Part shown: positions 52,325-63,671 of the stretch, piece after piece
How the letters are laid out: each line of letters starts with the position of its first letter
Numbering within the stretch: the first letter of the stretch is position 1
From: Chondrus crispus
Lineage: Eukaryota; Rhodophyta; Florideophyceae; Gigartinales; Gigartinaceae
NCBI RefSeq assembly: GCF_000350225.1
Contig: NW_005179057.1
Coordinates: 526,135-590,134 of the forward strand
Length of the DNA stretch: 64,000 bases
Direction of reading: 5' to 3'
Position numbers and translations under genes: made by a program
The notes under the pieces: model-generated
Told to the model about the DNA's origin: nothing
Database searches by the model: none
What the model saw: the letters and a program-made list of their open reading frames with translations, nothing else

Positions 52325-53362
52325 CGAGGTGTAAAACCGACCGATTTGCCCCCTGGAAATAACCGTTCGGCACCTTATTCAGTTTTTGAACATAATCCGG
52401 TTTCTATAATTTTCATAATCTGAAGGGGGGTAGTACCTCCTCCCCTTCAGTTCGCGGGAACCATAGTAACATAAGGTCCCTCAAACCAAAACAGAAGCAC
52501 CATAACATCCGAAAAAAGGCGCCATTCTACAGATTGGCCCCCTACTGTTGCTCTACTGCGATATGAAACCTCAGCGACCATTAAATGCGGCAGAAATCGT
52601 TCATCAGTGCGGCGGAGTGGCGCATGATCTCTCTGCAAAGCAACTTTCTGCATGAGACTCGTGCATCTCGTCGCCATGTCGCTCGGCAGCGAGCAGTGCG
52701 CGCCGTGAATACGGGTCAGTGAGTTAATAACGCATGGGCCACGGCGACTGAAATATGATATGGCTTTTCGCCGAATTATGCACTTCTCGGCAAATGAGCT
52801 TGAAATTGTGAAACTTGTGCAGTCTTATGTCGTGTACATCATTTCATTTTCAGAGTCCTGAACATTTTATGTTCATATTCAAATACCTGTCGCGTTAACA
52901 GTCTGTGTTCATATTTGAATACCTCTCTCGTGCGCAGTTGCTTCGTAATTATTTCACTACGATTTCTATTTGTTCAGCGGTCGTTAACAGATCCCTTGTC
53001 TATCTTTAGTTGCATATGAGTACAAGGCAACTCTTACCTTTTGATGCGAGAATCATCTCGTCACCAAATGCTACCTTGCTCCACAGTTCAACAAAACTTA
53101 TTCTGTTGTTAAAGCGTTCTCCTCATAGATATGGAGTGCTCTTTCTGTCAATTTTCCTATCCCTTCCAAGCAATAAACAACCTCTGCAATGGCATGTGTC
53201 AATAAAAGCGTCTCTTGCTATTTCTTTGGTGCTTTGTTTGAAGGCAATCGATGGATTTATCGATATTTTATCAATAACAATACATTTCGCAGGAAGAACG
53301 TAACGGAAAAGAACCGAATAAGGTGCCGTACGGTTACCCCCGGGCTAAATTATTTTACCTTT
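52325..53362. mobile_element. Non-coding TIR element, about 1 kb
   Basis: Inverted ends of about 50 bp, imperfect. The inner part TAACCGTTCGGCACCTTATTC at about 52352-52372 matches the complement of GAATAAGGTGCCGTACGGTTA at about 53316-53336, and the outer GTAAAA..ATTTnGCCC matches on both sides. The AT-rich interior has no protein. Ends are approximate and no target duplication was found. It lies directly beside the putative LTR of the third Copia-like element. Confidence 0.6.
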
Positions 53363-53374
53363 TGACTCCCCGGT

Positions 53375-56300
53375 TGTCACGCCAGGCGCACCAGTTGTGT
53401 GCTAACATCACACGTGTTGCGCCAAGCGCACCAATTGATGACCACCAGCACACGGTGCTCGTTCTAGGGGCCTCTAGGGCCCACCTGGGCACAGTATTCG
53501 CCTTCCTCAGCTGCTGGAAGGCAACTGAGGCGAAGCCCCCGTCCCTTGGGTACAGTAGTATAAAAGGCCCTCTTCCTTGCGGGTGACTAGCACCTGGAGG
53601 GGACAAGAGAAAGCAAGAAGTAAACACACAAGTTTATTTCTTCGCGGGCGCGTGCGGCGTCTGTGCCTCGATCTACTTACGATTAATTATCTCGTCCCCA
53701 GCTGTAGTCTACGCCAAACCGCGCAACCAGAACGATTGCCCGCTGCATACTCCGAACTGCATCCGCGCACGCTTCCTCGCAGTAGCTCGGTCTACTGTAG
53801 TGCGCGTGAGCTCACACCGAGTGGGAACACAGCGACAATCCGGATTTGTGAACCTGTCTGTGAGGAAACATGAGTTCTGGTACGCGATCGCAACAAGCTC
53901 AAGCTCACGAGCGTCTTCGTCGCCGTGCTGACAACTTCAGACCCACAGTACCCCATGCTGAAGCACTTCGTCAAGTGGTTCTCCAAGTGCTCAATGATGT
54001 TCCGGCCGACTCTACGTTTGATGTCGATGAGGTTGGAGAGATGATTGTCAACATGGTGCCAGGCTTGAATGAGGTACTTTCTGAGGACTTTATATCATTT
54101 CCAACCTACTCCATCGTTCTTTTGCGAGAGGTATCCAAGTTTTATGGTTGTCTACCGATGCCGGTCTCCGTAGTCGAAGGTATTCGGGATGAATTCAAGA
54201 TGCACAGCCCTCTTCGACATATATCTTGGCTTCTTGCGGCCGTCTACGGCATGGAATTTGAGGATGTCAATCACACGTTGGATCTCGTGGCCCCGCTTCG
54301 CCCTGCCCCGCTACCGCAGCTGCTTCAAAAGTTGCAGCGCTCAAGTACAGAGGTTGTTGAAGGGACCGCTCCGCCTCAGCGCCAGTTCTTCCCACTTCCA
54401 GGAATTGGCCGGGAACCGCCTCCGCCACTTTCTGAACAAGATACTTTTCGACCACGACTGCAAACAGAGCCGGAAGCCCGACGTTCCGCCGCTCAAGCTC
54501 AAGTACCTCGCTCCACTACTTCATCTGCCCCTGGGTCTGCCCGCACTGTGCAGGCCATATACGGAGCTTTCAAGGGAAAGAAGTTCACCGGTGACGCACT
54601 GCAGTCGATTCAGTAGTCAATTCGGGACTACAACATACTGGCGTTTCAGCTCGACCTCAGTGTCGAGATGAAGGCAAAATTCTTCATTTGCATATTCGAA
54701 GATGCCGCCAAGTCTCACTTCATCGCCAACGTTCGAGAAGAAATGTCCTTCGCTGAAATGGAAACGATCATGAGAGTGGAATTCGAGTCAGATGCCCGTC
54801 GTTTACAAGTTCACATGACACTTCGTAGTCTTCGCATTGAGACAGCCGTGTCCCAAAACGAAGATGTAACAAACGAATCTGATGCACTCAACTGGCTTGT
54901 GAAGAGAATCAACCGTCTCAGTCCGCAATGTCCAGAAGGCTTTCGTTCAGAGGAGAACAAGATTCAGTTCCTCCGCGATTCCATAATTGGAAGGGAGTGG
55001 GCTAGCCAGGCCATCTCCCAAATTACGACTTCGAAGTACTCGTTCAACGGATTCGTATCTGCACTTCGTGAAGGTTTGCGGTATACAGAAGAAAGTCGTC
55101 TGCACAAGCAAGTCTCGCCTCCGTCTCTGAGCAAGGATCTTGGTCCCTTATTGTATCAACAATACGGACGACCACCTCGAAGTGTATCTAAGGTCAAGCC
55201 CCGTTGGATTCAAGACAATGCATCGAACCGGAGGAGCACCTTTCCCAGCAAGAACCCTCTTGACCGAAATGGAAGGCGAATGAGATGCAACCTTTGCGGA
55301 TCCGATTCTCATCTCCAACGCTTCCACTCTGAGGCCCTCAAGAAAGATACTCGTAACAGCCTCGCGTCTGGAGAAAGCCCCATTCATATCATCAGCGACT
55401 TGGTTAACGGAATTGATGATATAGCACTCAATCGAGACACCGAGAATGGCGATATTGATGCCCCCGATGAAAATCAAGAACTTGTTGAGACCCCTCAGAA
55501 TGTCGAATCGGTCAACCTCCTCGATCAGCTTACAAGTACATACTCAGATCCCAGACAGACAATGTCCGATGGCAGCACCTCTGCATATGTTGAGAAGATT
55601 GATGGAGATGTCATCACAAATCACATAGCAGCTTCGATGCGCTCTACGAACCATGACCATCAAGCTGAAGGTGTGTATTTTCAGTAAGGCGACGACGCGC
55701 CGCGTTCCGTGATCTTCGCCGTAACCGCAGTTGTGGTGAACACCGCACTGCCATACCAAGACGCAAAAGCAACTCACACGAAGTTGATGCCACGACCATT
55801 CACGTTGCAAGAATTGTGAAAGACTTCAGAAGAAATTCAAACTATAAGAGACCTGGATTTTGCGCGGACACAGGCGCACCATCCTCCGTTTTTGGTCTCA
55901 AGGAGCTGAGAAGACTTGCTTCGTCGTTTGGACGTCACTTCTACGTTTGAAGAAGTCGCACAAGAGGTTTAGCTTCGTGGATGCTTCATTTGAATCTCTT
56001 GGACGTGTCAAGATGCCACTGACTACACCGTCAGGTGTGCCACCAGTCTACGTTACTCTTGATGTTGTGTCTGCAGATGTCCCTGCACTTTTAGGGATGG
56101 ATGTTTTAGATTCAGAAGACCTGGTTGCTGATACGTTTTCGAATGAGCTAAAGAAGAGAATTGTTTTGCAGGATGTCGAAGGGACAGATGGAACCAAGTT
56201 GGAGAAGGTTGTAGTAGACGAATGGTCCATACCTCTCACTCGATACCTAGGGCACATCTATGCACCCTATGGATTCTCTACAGCAACTTACTTCACAAGG

Positions 56301-57405
56301 ACACAGTTGGCCAAGATTCATCGCCAGTTTGCTCATCCCTCAGCACAGAAGCTGTACAACTTGCTGAAGCGCGCTCGTCCGGAAGAGGCTACGACAGAAA
56401 CGCTTCGAACCTTGGAAGATTTTTGCAAGCGATGTGACCCTTGTCAAAGGATACAGAATGCTCCCGTTCGTTTCAAAGTATCGTTTGGTGCTGAACACGT
56501 TCGGTTCAACGAAAGGCTTCTCATCGACATCATGTATCTGGACGGTAAGCCCTGGATTCACATTGTTGATGAAGGTACACGTTTTAGTGCCGCCCGTTTC
56601 TTGAAAAGTGTCTCTACCGTTTCACTTTGGTCTGCAATTCTGGAATGTTGGGCTACCATCTACACTGGGCTACCTCGCAAGATACTCGTCGACCAAGGAT
56701 CGCAGTTTGGAGATTTTTTGATAAGCCTTGGTGCTATTAGCAATGTCGAAGTTCAGAGGACTGGGATTGAGTCCCACAACAGTCTCGGACTCGGGGAACG
56801 TTACCACCACCCGCTCCGCAATACGTTCCGAAAGTTGAAAATAGGCTACCCCAACCAAGAACGACAACTGCTTCTCAGCTTTGCTGTCAAAGCCTTGAAT
56901 GATACTCTTGGACCTGATGGTCTCGTTCCCCCCGCATTGGTCTTTGGTGAATTCCCTTCACCTCTCAGGACTTCAGAGACCAGACACCCTCGTGCAATGC
57001 TCGAATCTCGCGCTGAGATTGCGAACAGAGCTCGAAGGGAAATGGAGAAAGAAATGGCAGCCGTTAGAGTTCGAAGAGCACTTCGGCATGCAACCCCACC
57101 AGCAGCAGATGCCACATTTCAAGTCGGTCAAGATGTTCTGATATGGAGGGAGCGCAGAGTCGAGCCGAATAGGAGAATAGATTGGACCCTACAAAGTTCA
57201 TTCTGTAAACCAACAGAAGAAGTTGGTGTTCGTCAAAGACTCTGAAGATGGTGATCCGAGACCTTTCAACATTACTCAAGTGAAGCCATATCGGACACCA
57301 GAGCAAATCAATCACTCCTTCATGGGTGACATTCGACAGGGTCTGTCTGACTTTTCATCGCCTAAAGATGAAGACCTGTTTCTTACGGAGATTCTCACGC
57401 CTGTG
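53375..57405 (+). mobile_element. Copia-3, incomplete Copia-like LTR element
   Basis: A putative 5' LTR (about 53375-53870, starting TGTCACGCC, with a TATA box) is followed by gag (from 53.87 kb, with zinc knuckle CNLCGSDSHLQRFHS near 55.29 kb). Protease-like and integrase regions follow (about 55.86-57.4 kb: HRQFAH and CKRCDPC, LLIDIMYLDG, VDQGSQFGDF, GIESHNSLGLGERYHH). No reverse transcriptase, RNase H or 3' LTR is recognised before the next sequence, so it is a broken fossil with several breaks. Age cannot be dated without a second LTR. The integrase-first order and zinc-region type place it near Copia. Confidence 0.75.
53559..53567 (+). promoter_or_regulatory. TATA box in Copia-3 LTR
   Basis: TATAAAAGG about 310 bp before the gag start, inside the presumed LTR, in the position expected for the element's promoter. 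Confidence 0.55.
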
Positions 57406-57840
57406 TAGCATAAAAACCCGCGGCGGCGAAGGAGTGTTGCTAACAGTCCGACGGTAACCCTTGATCGGCGGAAGACGGGGGACTCCTCCTGCTCACATGC
57501 TCCGGGCACGGGCCCGGTAGCAGTGTGGTAGAGCGGGTCGGGGTAGGTCGCGCGCACGGACGAGCGGATCGACACCTCGACGCCCCGGAGCAGCGCTGGG
57601 TGACGTACCAGCGCTGACGGGCGGAGGCGGATTCCGACTCGCTCGCGTGTCGCGCAACCCGACCCATGCCGGTTCCTAATTAAAAAGGCGTGCGAAGGTG
57701 TCGCCTAATTAGAGTAAGCTGGAGGGTTTCGCCGCCGTCGTGGATCGTGACCAAGCTCCCTTGGTCCTCCCCCGCCGGCGCCCTTCCTCCTATTTAATAT
57801 ACAAGTCGAAGTTATCATACTATAGTACAGTACCGTGCTA
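57406..57840. other. GC-rich unique sequence
   Basis: No gene recognised. Composition changes sharply at about 57406, where Copia-3 coding ends. The empty site of the pogo-like element would lie at its right edge. Confidence 0.4.
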
Positions 57841-60188
57841 CACCCGTGAACGTTAAATAGTCCGGCCCCCACTAATTTTTAGGGTCCTATCTGAGCCTCG
57901 TGAACACAAATTAGCACGGCCCCCACTATTTCCGTATCCGCACTATTCAGGTACCCACATAAATTAGTAAAAGCCTGATTGACAGAAATTGGAAAAATAG
58001 TGCCGATTTTTACAGCACAAAATGGTCAGTTGCGGCTCCAGGTCGACCCGTTACCAAAAAACGTCCCCGCCTCTGCACAACGTTAACCGTTTGTAGTCAA
58101 CGGTATACAAAACTCTGGTAACGTTGCGAAACACTCTGAAAGCAACAATGCATCCAGTTTCAAACTATGTTAATTCTAAGCAGCTATGCCATCCGCTTAG
58201 CATGTGTATTAAAGCAAACAGTTCATGAAGAACTGTATCCATCACCTCAACCAACTTATCATCACCATGAATGTCCCTTCCCCTTCTCCGATTGTCGCAG
58301 CCATCCAAAACGCTCAATCATCGCACAATAGCAACACCAGCCTTCATCTCGACTACGATTCCTCGTCATCCTCCTCCCTTTTTACTCCTCAACCGTCTGT
58401 CCCTGAAGCTGCTTCTGCACAGCCATGCCCCAAAGGAAACAGAAAAAGAAGCCTACAGCAAGTATCCACTATTCAAGAGCGTGTTCATGTTGTTCGGTGG
58501 ATGGTGGCTGAGGCCGAAGCCAGTGGTTCCGGGAAGCTGATAGCCACTAAAGCTATCAAAAAGTTCCCCTCGCTTTTTCGGGGGAAAGAGAAGGCCAACT
58601 TTTCGAAAGCTTCTCGTTGGTTTAAAGCGAGGAGTAACATTTTGTCGAGTGCTGACGAAGAGGTTCGTGTAGTAAGCCATCGCGTGAAGCGGCGACGTGT
58701 TGCGGGGGGTAGACCGACAGGTGGACGAAAGGTTGTGCGCGTCAAGGCCTCTAAGGGGAGAGGCAGAAAGCAAGAGGCATGGGCTCGCAATGTACAAGTT
58801 GTACTCATGAAAGAGTTTGAACGCCTTTCTAAAGCCGGCTTAAGTTTAATGCTGGTATAATTGGAGCTCTCTGCAAGCGAATAATTCGAGACCCAGACGG
58901 GGAATATGGTGTTGACTTTGTGGGTAGGGTCGCATCAGATTTGGTCTGTAAAATTACAAAGCGATGAGTTCAGAGTTTTATGGATCGCTTTGAGATCATC
59001 AGCAGGAAGCAATGTGGAAAGCTTTTGGTGAGCCAAGTTAAGGAAATGCTCATTGAGCGCAAAGTAGCCTACCACCTTGGACAGGTTTGTCGGGGGTTCA
59101 GAAACGGGTCGTTGGAGGAGGATATGCTGGAGAATATGGACGAGACCCATTTTGTGGTCAATATGGATGATGGGAAAACTTTGAGTGTGATTGGTACACA
59201 GGACGTGAGGTATGCAGATGTGTCATCTGGAGGGGTGGGTATGACTATGGTGGTAAGGATTACTGGCGGGAGGAATGCGTCAATAGAAGCTCCGTTTATG
59301 GTGTTCCAAAATGCGACCAGAAGTTACCCAATAAGGGGTGTGCCCGATGACGTACCGGGGGTATCATATCGTACAAGCCCAAAGGGATGGATGGATCAAC
59401 AGGTCTTTGTGCAGTGGCTGACTGAGCGCCGTGCCGTAAAACGGGACACATACGGGAGGCAGCGCACAATTTTTTTGGATAATTGCTCAGGTCATAACTC
59501 AAATTTTGAGCAGATGGAGAAACTTAATGCCATTAATTCAAGGCTCCATTTTTTGCCTGCAAACTCGACACATTTGTGTCAACCCGCAGATAGCTTCATA
59601 ATTCAGAAAATTAAGCAGAGATGGCGGGCACTTTGGGATGAGAAAAAGGTCGAGCTTTTGGGAAGTCAAGCATGGAAGGAAGGAACGTTGGAGTCTGGAA
59701 AATTACCTAACCCTGGAAAAAACTTTTTTCTTCGTCTCGCGGCTCGCGTGGTTCGCAAGGTTAATAATATGATGGACAAAAACGGGATCCGGTACGCGAG
59801 GAAAGCCATGATAAGATGTGGTTTGTCGCTTGATTTAAATGGGCAGTGGCATGAGAAACAATTGTTTCCGCATCTGCAGAACATAGTTGCCCGGCATCGC
59901 GAATATTTTGAGGGAAAGGACCCCAATGCGGATGGCGATGACAGCGCCGAGGACGTTGCAGATGATATAGGGGAGGAAAATGGAACAGCTGCTCAGATTA
60001 ATTCAGTAGGGTCTCAAATTTAATATAACATATGTGTTCTGAGCGACAGTAATTTATGTGCGGCCATTAATTAGAACAGTCTCTACTATTTTGTTCTTGA
60101 CCGAAAGGCTCAGAACGAAAATAGTGGAGGCTCCACTAATTCAGTTCCGGCACTAATTTTTCCCCCGGACTAAATAATGTTCACGGTG
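57841..60188 (+). mobile_element. Pogo-like (Tc1/mariner superfamily) transposon
   Basis: 2348 bp flanked by TA on both sides (57839-57840 and 60189-60190). Inverted ends: CACCCGTGAACGTTAAATAG and, at the other end, CACCGTGAACATTATTTAG, then a shared GTCCGG and CACTAATTTTT words. It contains one decayed transposase gene. Confidence 0.85.
58225..60023 (+). pseudogene. Pogo-like transposase (DDE_1), decayed
   Basis: The N-terminal part (58225 to about 58850) has a DNA-binding region of CENP-B/pogo type (STIQERVHVVRWMVAEAEAS...KASRWFKARSNIL) and a basic AT-hook-like stretch (GGRPTGGRKVVRVKASKGRGRK). The catalytic part (58980-60023) has MLENMDETHFVVN, IFLDNCSGHN and FLPANSTHLCQPADSFIIQKIKQRW, the D, D, D positions of the DDE_1 family. 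The two parts are out of frame by a frameshift near 58845. A TGA near 58967 stands where the family often has Trp (KITKR-stop-VQSFMDRF). No other damage is obvious, so inactivation is recent. Confidence 0.85.
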
Positions 60189-60196
60189 TACTGTAC

Positions 60197-60338
60197 CAGT
60201 GCGGGTCGTCCCGCACTGTAATACTGTCAGCCATCGGGCTGACAGCACACGTTTCGTACACGTGTGTCCGCGCGCGCGCTGTAAGATATGCGCGCGCGCA
60301 CGCTGTAAGGTCCGTACCTTACAGCGAGATCTAGATCT
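60197..60338. repeat. Array of five back-to-back hairpins
   Basis: Consecutive perfect stems. 60197-60218: 9 bp, loop TCGT. 60224-60245: 9 bp, loop ATCG. 60246-60266: 7 bp, 7-nt loop. 60270-60299: 10 bp GC alternation, 10-nt loop. 60301-60326: 11 bp, loop CCGT. Then the palindrome AGATCTAGATCT (60327-60338). The arms are unrelated to each other. The array starts 7 bp outside the pogo-like element. Confidence 0.9.
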
Positions 60339-60435
60339 AATTGCAAATCTAATGTATACAGTAGTCGTCGGCAATTATGCCACATCGCCCCCCACTTAAC
60401 GGTTCCGCGTTCACATCAGCTTCTAGAGGGATTCA

Positions 60436-62451
60436 GGGTGTGTCCTAACAAGCGCTTGTTTGCCCGTGCTTGCACTTGCTTGCCCGAAAAAAACACTTGC
60501 TCTGGTTTGATTGGTTCTGGTAGTTTATTATTTATTAACTTCGAAGAAGTTACCTCTTACAGGCGGCATTGGTGTAGCTTACGCCTTTGGGACAGTTGTC
60601 GAAGTCCTATTGGCTGGTTAGACTGATTGTGCACTTACGATCTTACGATTTGGCGGACTATTTCCTTTGCGCTCCACATGCCCAAAAGTTTTGTAGTGCA
60701 AGCAAACAGTGGGTTGACAGGGAATGCAAAACCGTTCCCGTCACCCTAACATTCCCCCTCCCGCAGTCCCCTTCCCGCGCAATCTGTTCCCACCTCCCTC
60801 TTTTGCCATGGTCGCCACCGATCGAGGTTCTTCGCGCCGCTCCCCGCGCATTGCGAAGATTAATACACGAATATCTAAGCAACCCTCGACGCCATCCTCA
60901 CTAGCTCCGACAACAAAACCACACATCCCCCCATTTTCGGGCGCCCCTCCACCTTCTGAAGGCGTATCGGGGGGCCGTATTCCCCTGTCCCTTTCCGAAT
61001 CAGAGACTGATCCTTTGAATCGTCAATGTGGAGGGGCGCCTCCATCGAGCCCAGGCTGGCTGGAAGAGGAGGGCACGACGGGAAAAGTTAACGACGACCA
61101 TGAATTGGGGGATCCAACGGCAGAAGTGACAAAGATGTCAAAAGTCTACACTTATCTCTGCCAACAAAAGAAAGGGAAGTTAAGGGAAGTGTGCTCTTTC
61201 TGGAATTTAAAATTGGGAGGGAACAAGTTGGCGCTGATATTTCGTTGCTTAATACTGTTGTGGTACTATGAAAAGAAGGGAGCAGATATACTCGTGAAGT
61301 TGGAATCAAACCATAACTGTGAAGATTTGGGGTCTTTTGTGGACAGTTTTGCGGAAAGCGGAGAAGATTGGATAGAGGCACCCTGCTTTTCGACGGCAAA
61401 GGCGTATTTGTACAAGATTGGGGACAAATTCGACAAGCACTACCGGCCGATTAATAACGCAAATAGAAAGGATCCTGTTGCATGCATAGAAGATCTAGAA
61501 GGATGTGAAGCTGAACGCCCTAAGCCAAACTTTTCACTTTCTGAATTTGCTCGGTTGGCCGTTTTGATGAGAGACGATGAAGTGGCGCGCAGCATGCTTT
61601 TTAGGTTAGGTCAGGAATTGAGAAGGGCGGAATTGGACGGGGGTACAACGAGGGACAGCTTTTGGGGGAAGATAGAAGAAAGGTTTAACGATGATTCGGT
61701 TTGTTTTCGCTTTTCTCTTCAAGGCCACGTCGATGAAGCTGACCCCTGCGCATCTCCCCTCTGTTTTCGCTGCGCTGATGTGTTGAAAGACCACTTTCGG
61801 GACGCGAAAGCGCTTTTCACGACAGCGTTGAGCAAGTGGTCGCGCTCTGGTCAAAACGACCCGGAGCGCTTTGTTAATTTTCTCCCACGAAATGGTCAAA
61901 ATTTATATGCTGCCTCTAAACGTGCTTTGATTTTGTTTGTTGTTGCTAGGATGGGAACGCCGCACCGAGACACCTATTTTGTGGAAATGACGTCGAAAAC
62001 AATATTGGATGCGGGGTACGAGTGTGGAGTTAGGGGAATAGATAGGCAATGTTACGACAGCGGGGGAAGGGACAGTGGGGGTCCAGATGATAGTATCAGA
62101 GCTGTAGCAGATTCTAGAAAGAAGAGGAGGAGCAGTGTAGATGTGATAGACATTATGGAGAAGCACGTGGAATCGATTGGAAAGGTGGTGTCGTCGCTTT
62201 CAGGCCCGGCGACGAGTGCGGCCAATAATTCAACTCCAGTGAATGCAGCGGCTGCTCGCATTGATTCGTGGGAAGAAAACAGTTCGATGTTTGCGATTGT
62301 CGAGGCCTCATTAATGGCGTTGGAAAGGGCGAAGAAGTTGGCCGTCGGGGATGAGTCCAAAACACCGTTTGTTGAGGTGGCAAAGGAGCGCTACGAAAAG
62401 GCTCTTTCTTCATATCGCGAGATGAGCAGCAATATGTTCGCAAATTTGTAG
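60436..62451 (+). mobile_element. Partial Harbinger-like element
   Basis: The left edge GGGTGTGTCCTAAC near 60436 resembles the end of the element at 37638 (GGGAGGGTCTTAAC), followed by similar GTTTGCCC/CTTGCCCG words, a palindrome AACAAGCGCTTGTT (60447-60460) and TTTATTATTTATTAAC. The accessory gene follows. No matching right end or transposase was found; a ClpX fragment follows directly. Confidence 0.5.
60724..62451 (+). CDS. Homologue of the Harbinger accessory protein
   Basis: 575 aa from the first ATG; a second ATG at about 60808 would give a shorter form starting MVATDRGSSRRSPRIAK. Shares the core of the protein at 41074-42483: FSLSEFARLAVLMRDDEVARS, LRRAELDGGTTRDSFW, LKDHFRDAKALFTTALSKWSRSGQNDPERFVNFLPR and KRALILFVVARMGTPHRD. 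The N-terminus is basic and Pro/Ser-rich, and a KKRRSS stretch near residue 463 could be a nuclear signal. The frame is intact although no transposase lies beside it, so it may be a stranded element gene or one kept for another use. Confidence 0.7.
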   Translation: MQNRSRHPNIPPPAVPFPRNLFPPPSFAMVATDRGSSRRSPRIAKINTRISKQPSTPSSLAPTTKPHIPPFSGAPPPSEGVSGGRIPLSLSESETDPLNRQCGGAPPSSPGWLEEEGTTGKVNDDHELGDPTAEVTKMSKVYTYLCQQKKGKLREVCSFWNLKLGGNKLALIFRCLILLWYYEKKGADILVKLESNHNCEDLGSFVDSFAESGEDWIEAPCFSTAKAYLYKIGDKFDKHYRPINNANRKDPVACIEDLEGCEAERPKPNFSLSEFARLAVLMRDDEVARSMLFRLGQELRRAELDGGTTRDSFWGKIEERFNDDSVCFRFSLQGHVDEADPCASPLCFRCADVLKDHFRDAKALFTTALSKWSRSGQNDPERFVNFLPRNGQNLYAASKRALILFVVARMGTPHRDTYFVEMTSKTILDAGYECGVRGIDRQCYDSGGRDSGGPDDSIRAVADSRKKRRSSVDVIDIMEKHVESIGKVVSSLSGPATSAANNSTPVNAAAARIDSWEENSSMFAIVEASLMALERAKKLAVGDESKTPFVEVAKERYEKALSSYREMSSNMFANL

Positions 62452-62477
62452 ATGGAAGGGGATGGGTCCAGCATGAA

Positions 62478-63119
62478 GTGCAGCTTTCACATGTCATTCA
62501 CGTGGACACGACGAATATACTTTTCATTTGTGGTGGCGCTTTCCCTGGGCTGGAACGCATCGTGGCAGACCGGATGTCAGCAAGCAGCATTGGTTTTGGC
62601 GCAAACGTCAGGGCAGAGGGAAGAGATGGGCCAATTAGCTCGTTCATTCTCGACCATATTGAGAGTGAGTATCTTGCCAGCTTCGGCCTTATTGGGGAGC
62701 TTATCGGGCGACTGCTAATTGTCGTCAATCTTCACGCGTTGAACATGCAAGAGCTAATTCAAATTCTGACACAACCAAAGAATGCTATTGTCAAGCAGTT
62801 CATACAGCTGGTAGGAATGAAGAATGCAGAGCTTCATGTCACGGACCCTGCGCTGTCCATCATCGCTCGACAGGCACTAGAAAAGGGAACTGGTGCACGG
62901 GGGCTGCGCTCCCTTATGGAACGGACTCTCAATGATGCTATGTACGAACTGCCCGACATGGACGGCATGTCGGCGGCAATTGTCGTCGCAGAAGATGAAG
63001 ACGCGCCTGGGGAACGTGTGTGCACGACAGTCTTGCGCGGGCGAGGGGCTTTGGAGCGATATCTTGCCGAGACTAGTGGGTCAGGCAATCAGGACACTGA
63101 AGAGGCAGTGCTGAACTGA
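62478..63119 (+). pseudogene. clpX: C-terminal half of a ClpX-type AAA+ unfoldase
   Basis: About 205 residues matching ClpX from the end of the large AAA domain: HVDTTNILFICGGAFPGLERIV, IGFGA, the segment LASFGLIGELIGRL (usually GLIPEFIGRLP), ILTQPKNAIVKQF and the sensor-2 helix KGTGARGLRSLMERTLNDAMYELP. The zinc-binding N-terminus and the Walker A and B half are absent from the window. Upstream, the frame stays open to about 62376, overlapping the end of the accessory gene in another frame. No 5' exon is found before the pogo-like element. It is either a fragment caught beside a transposon or a distal exon with a far 5' part. The Pro changes in the arginine-finger segment favour relaxed constraint. 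Confidence 0.75.
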
Positions 63120-63671
63120 CAAGTTCTGTTCTTCCCTCGCAGGTTATCTTGTACAATATTATACAGTGATCTCATTACTTGCGGGCTTCAATTCAGGAAC
63201 AGGCAGATTTTGCAGCGAAGTACCAGTACCGAAGGCATGAGAAATTGTAAAGAGGCAGAGTAGAAGCTTCTTCTGGGACTGAGTAAGGGTCCACCTACGC
63301 CGGGCGTCGGCTGGGCACGGTTGAAGCTGTAAAACATCGTCAGGACTATGATTCTCTAGGCATCCGCTTTAGTATCAAGTCTTGTCCAGGTTCGCACGGT
63401 TCCACCTGCACCGCGTCTGTGGCACAGACTCTGTGCACGGACACAACACTCCTTCCGCCCAACCTTCTTCCGCACACCCTCCCTCCGCATACCCTCCTTC
63501 CGCACACCCCTCCCTCTGCACAACACTCCCTCCGCACACCCTCCCTCCGCACACCCTGCACTGCGTCTGCGCCGCCACCCGGTACCTTTTTTTCTTCTCT
63601 TCCTTCCTTGCTCCATCTCTCACCTTGTCAATAACCCCGCACGTGCACTGCGGGGTACGCCGACCTCCGCG
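63120..63671. repeat. Intergenic with C-rich minisatellite
   Basis: No gene recognised. At about 63450-63560 a 14-15-bp unit close to CCTCCCTCCGCACAC repeats with variation about seven times. Confidence 0.65.

Noticed and set aside
63346-63634. Arg/Gly/Cys-rich repeat protein on the minus strand
   Set aside because: The translation comes only from the 14-15-bp minisatellite and all frames are similarly repetitive.
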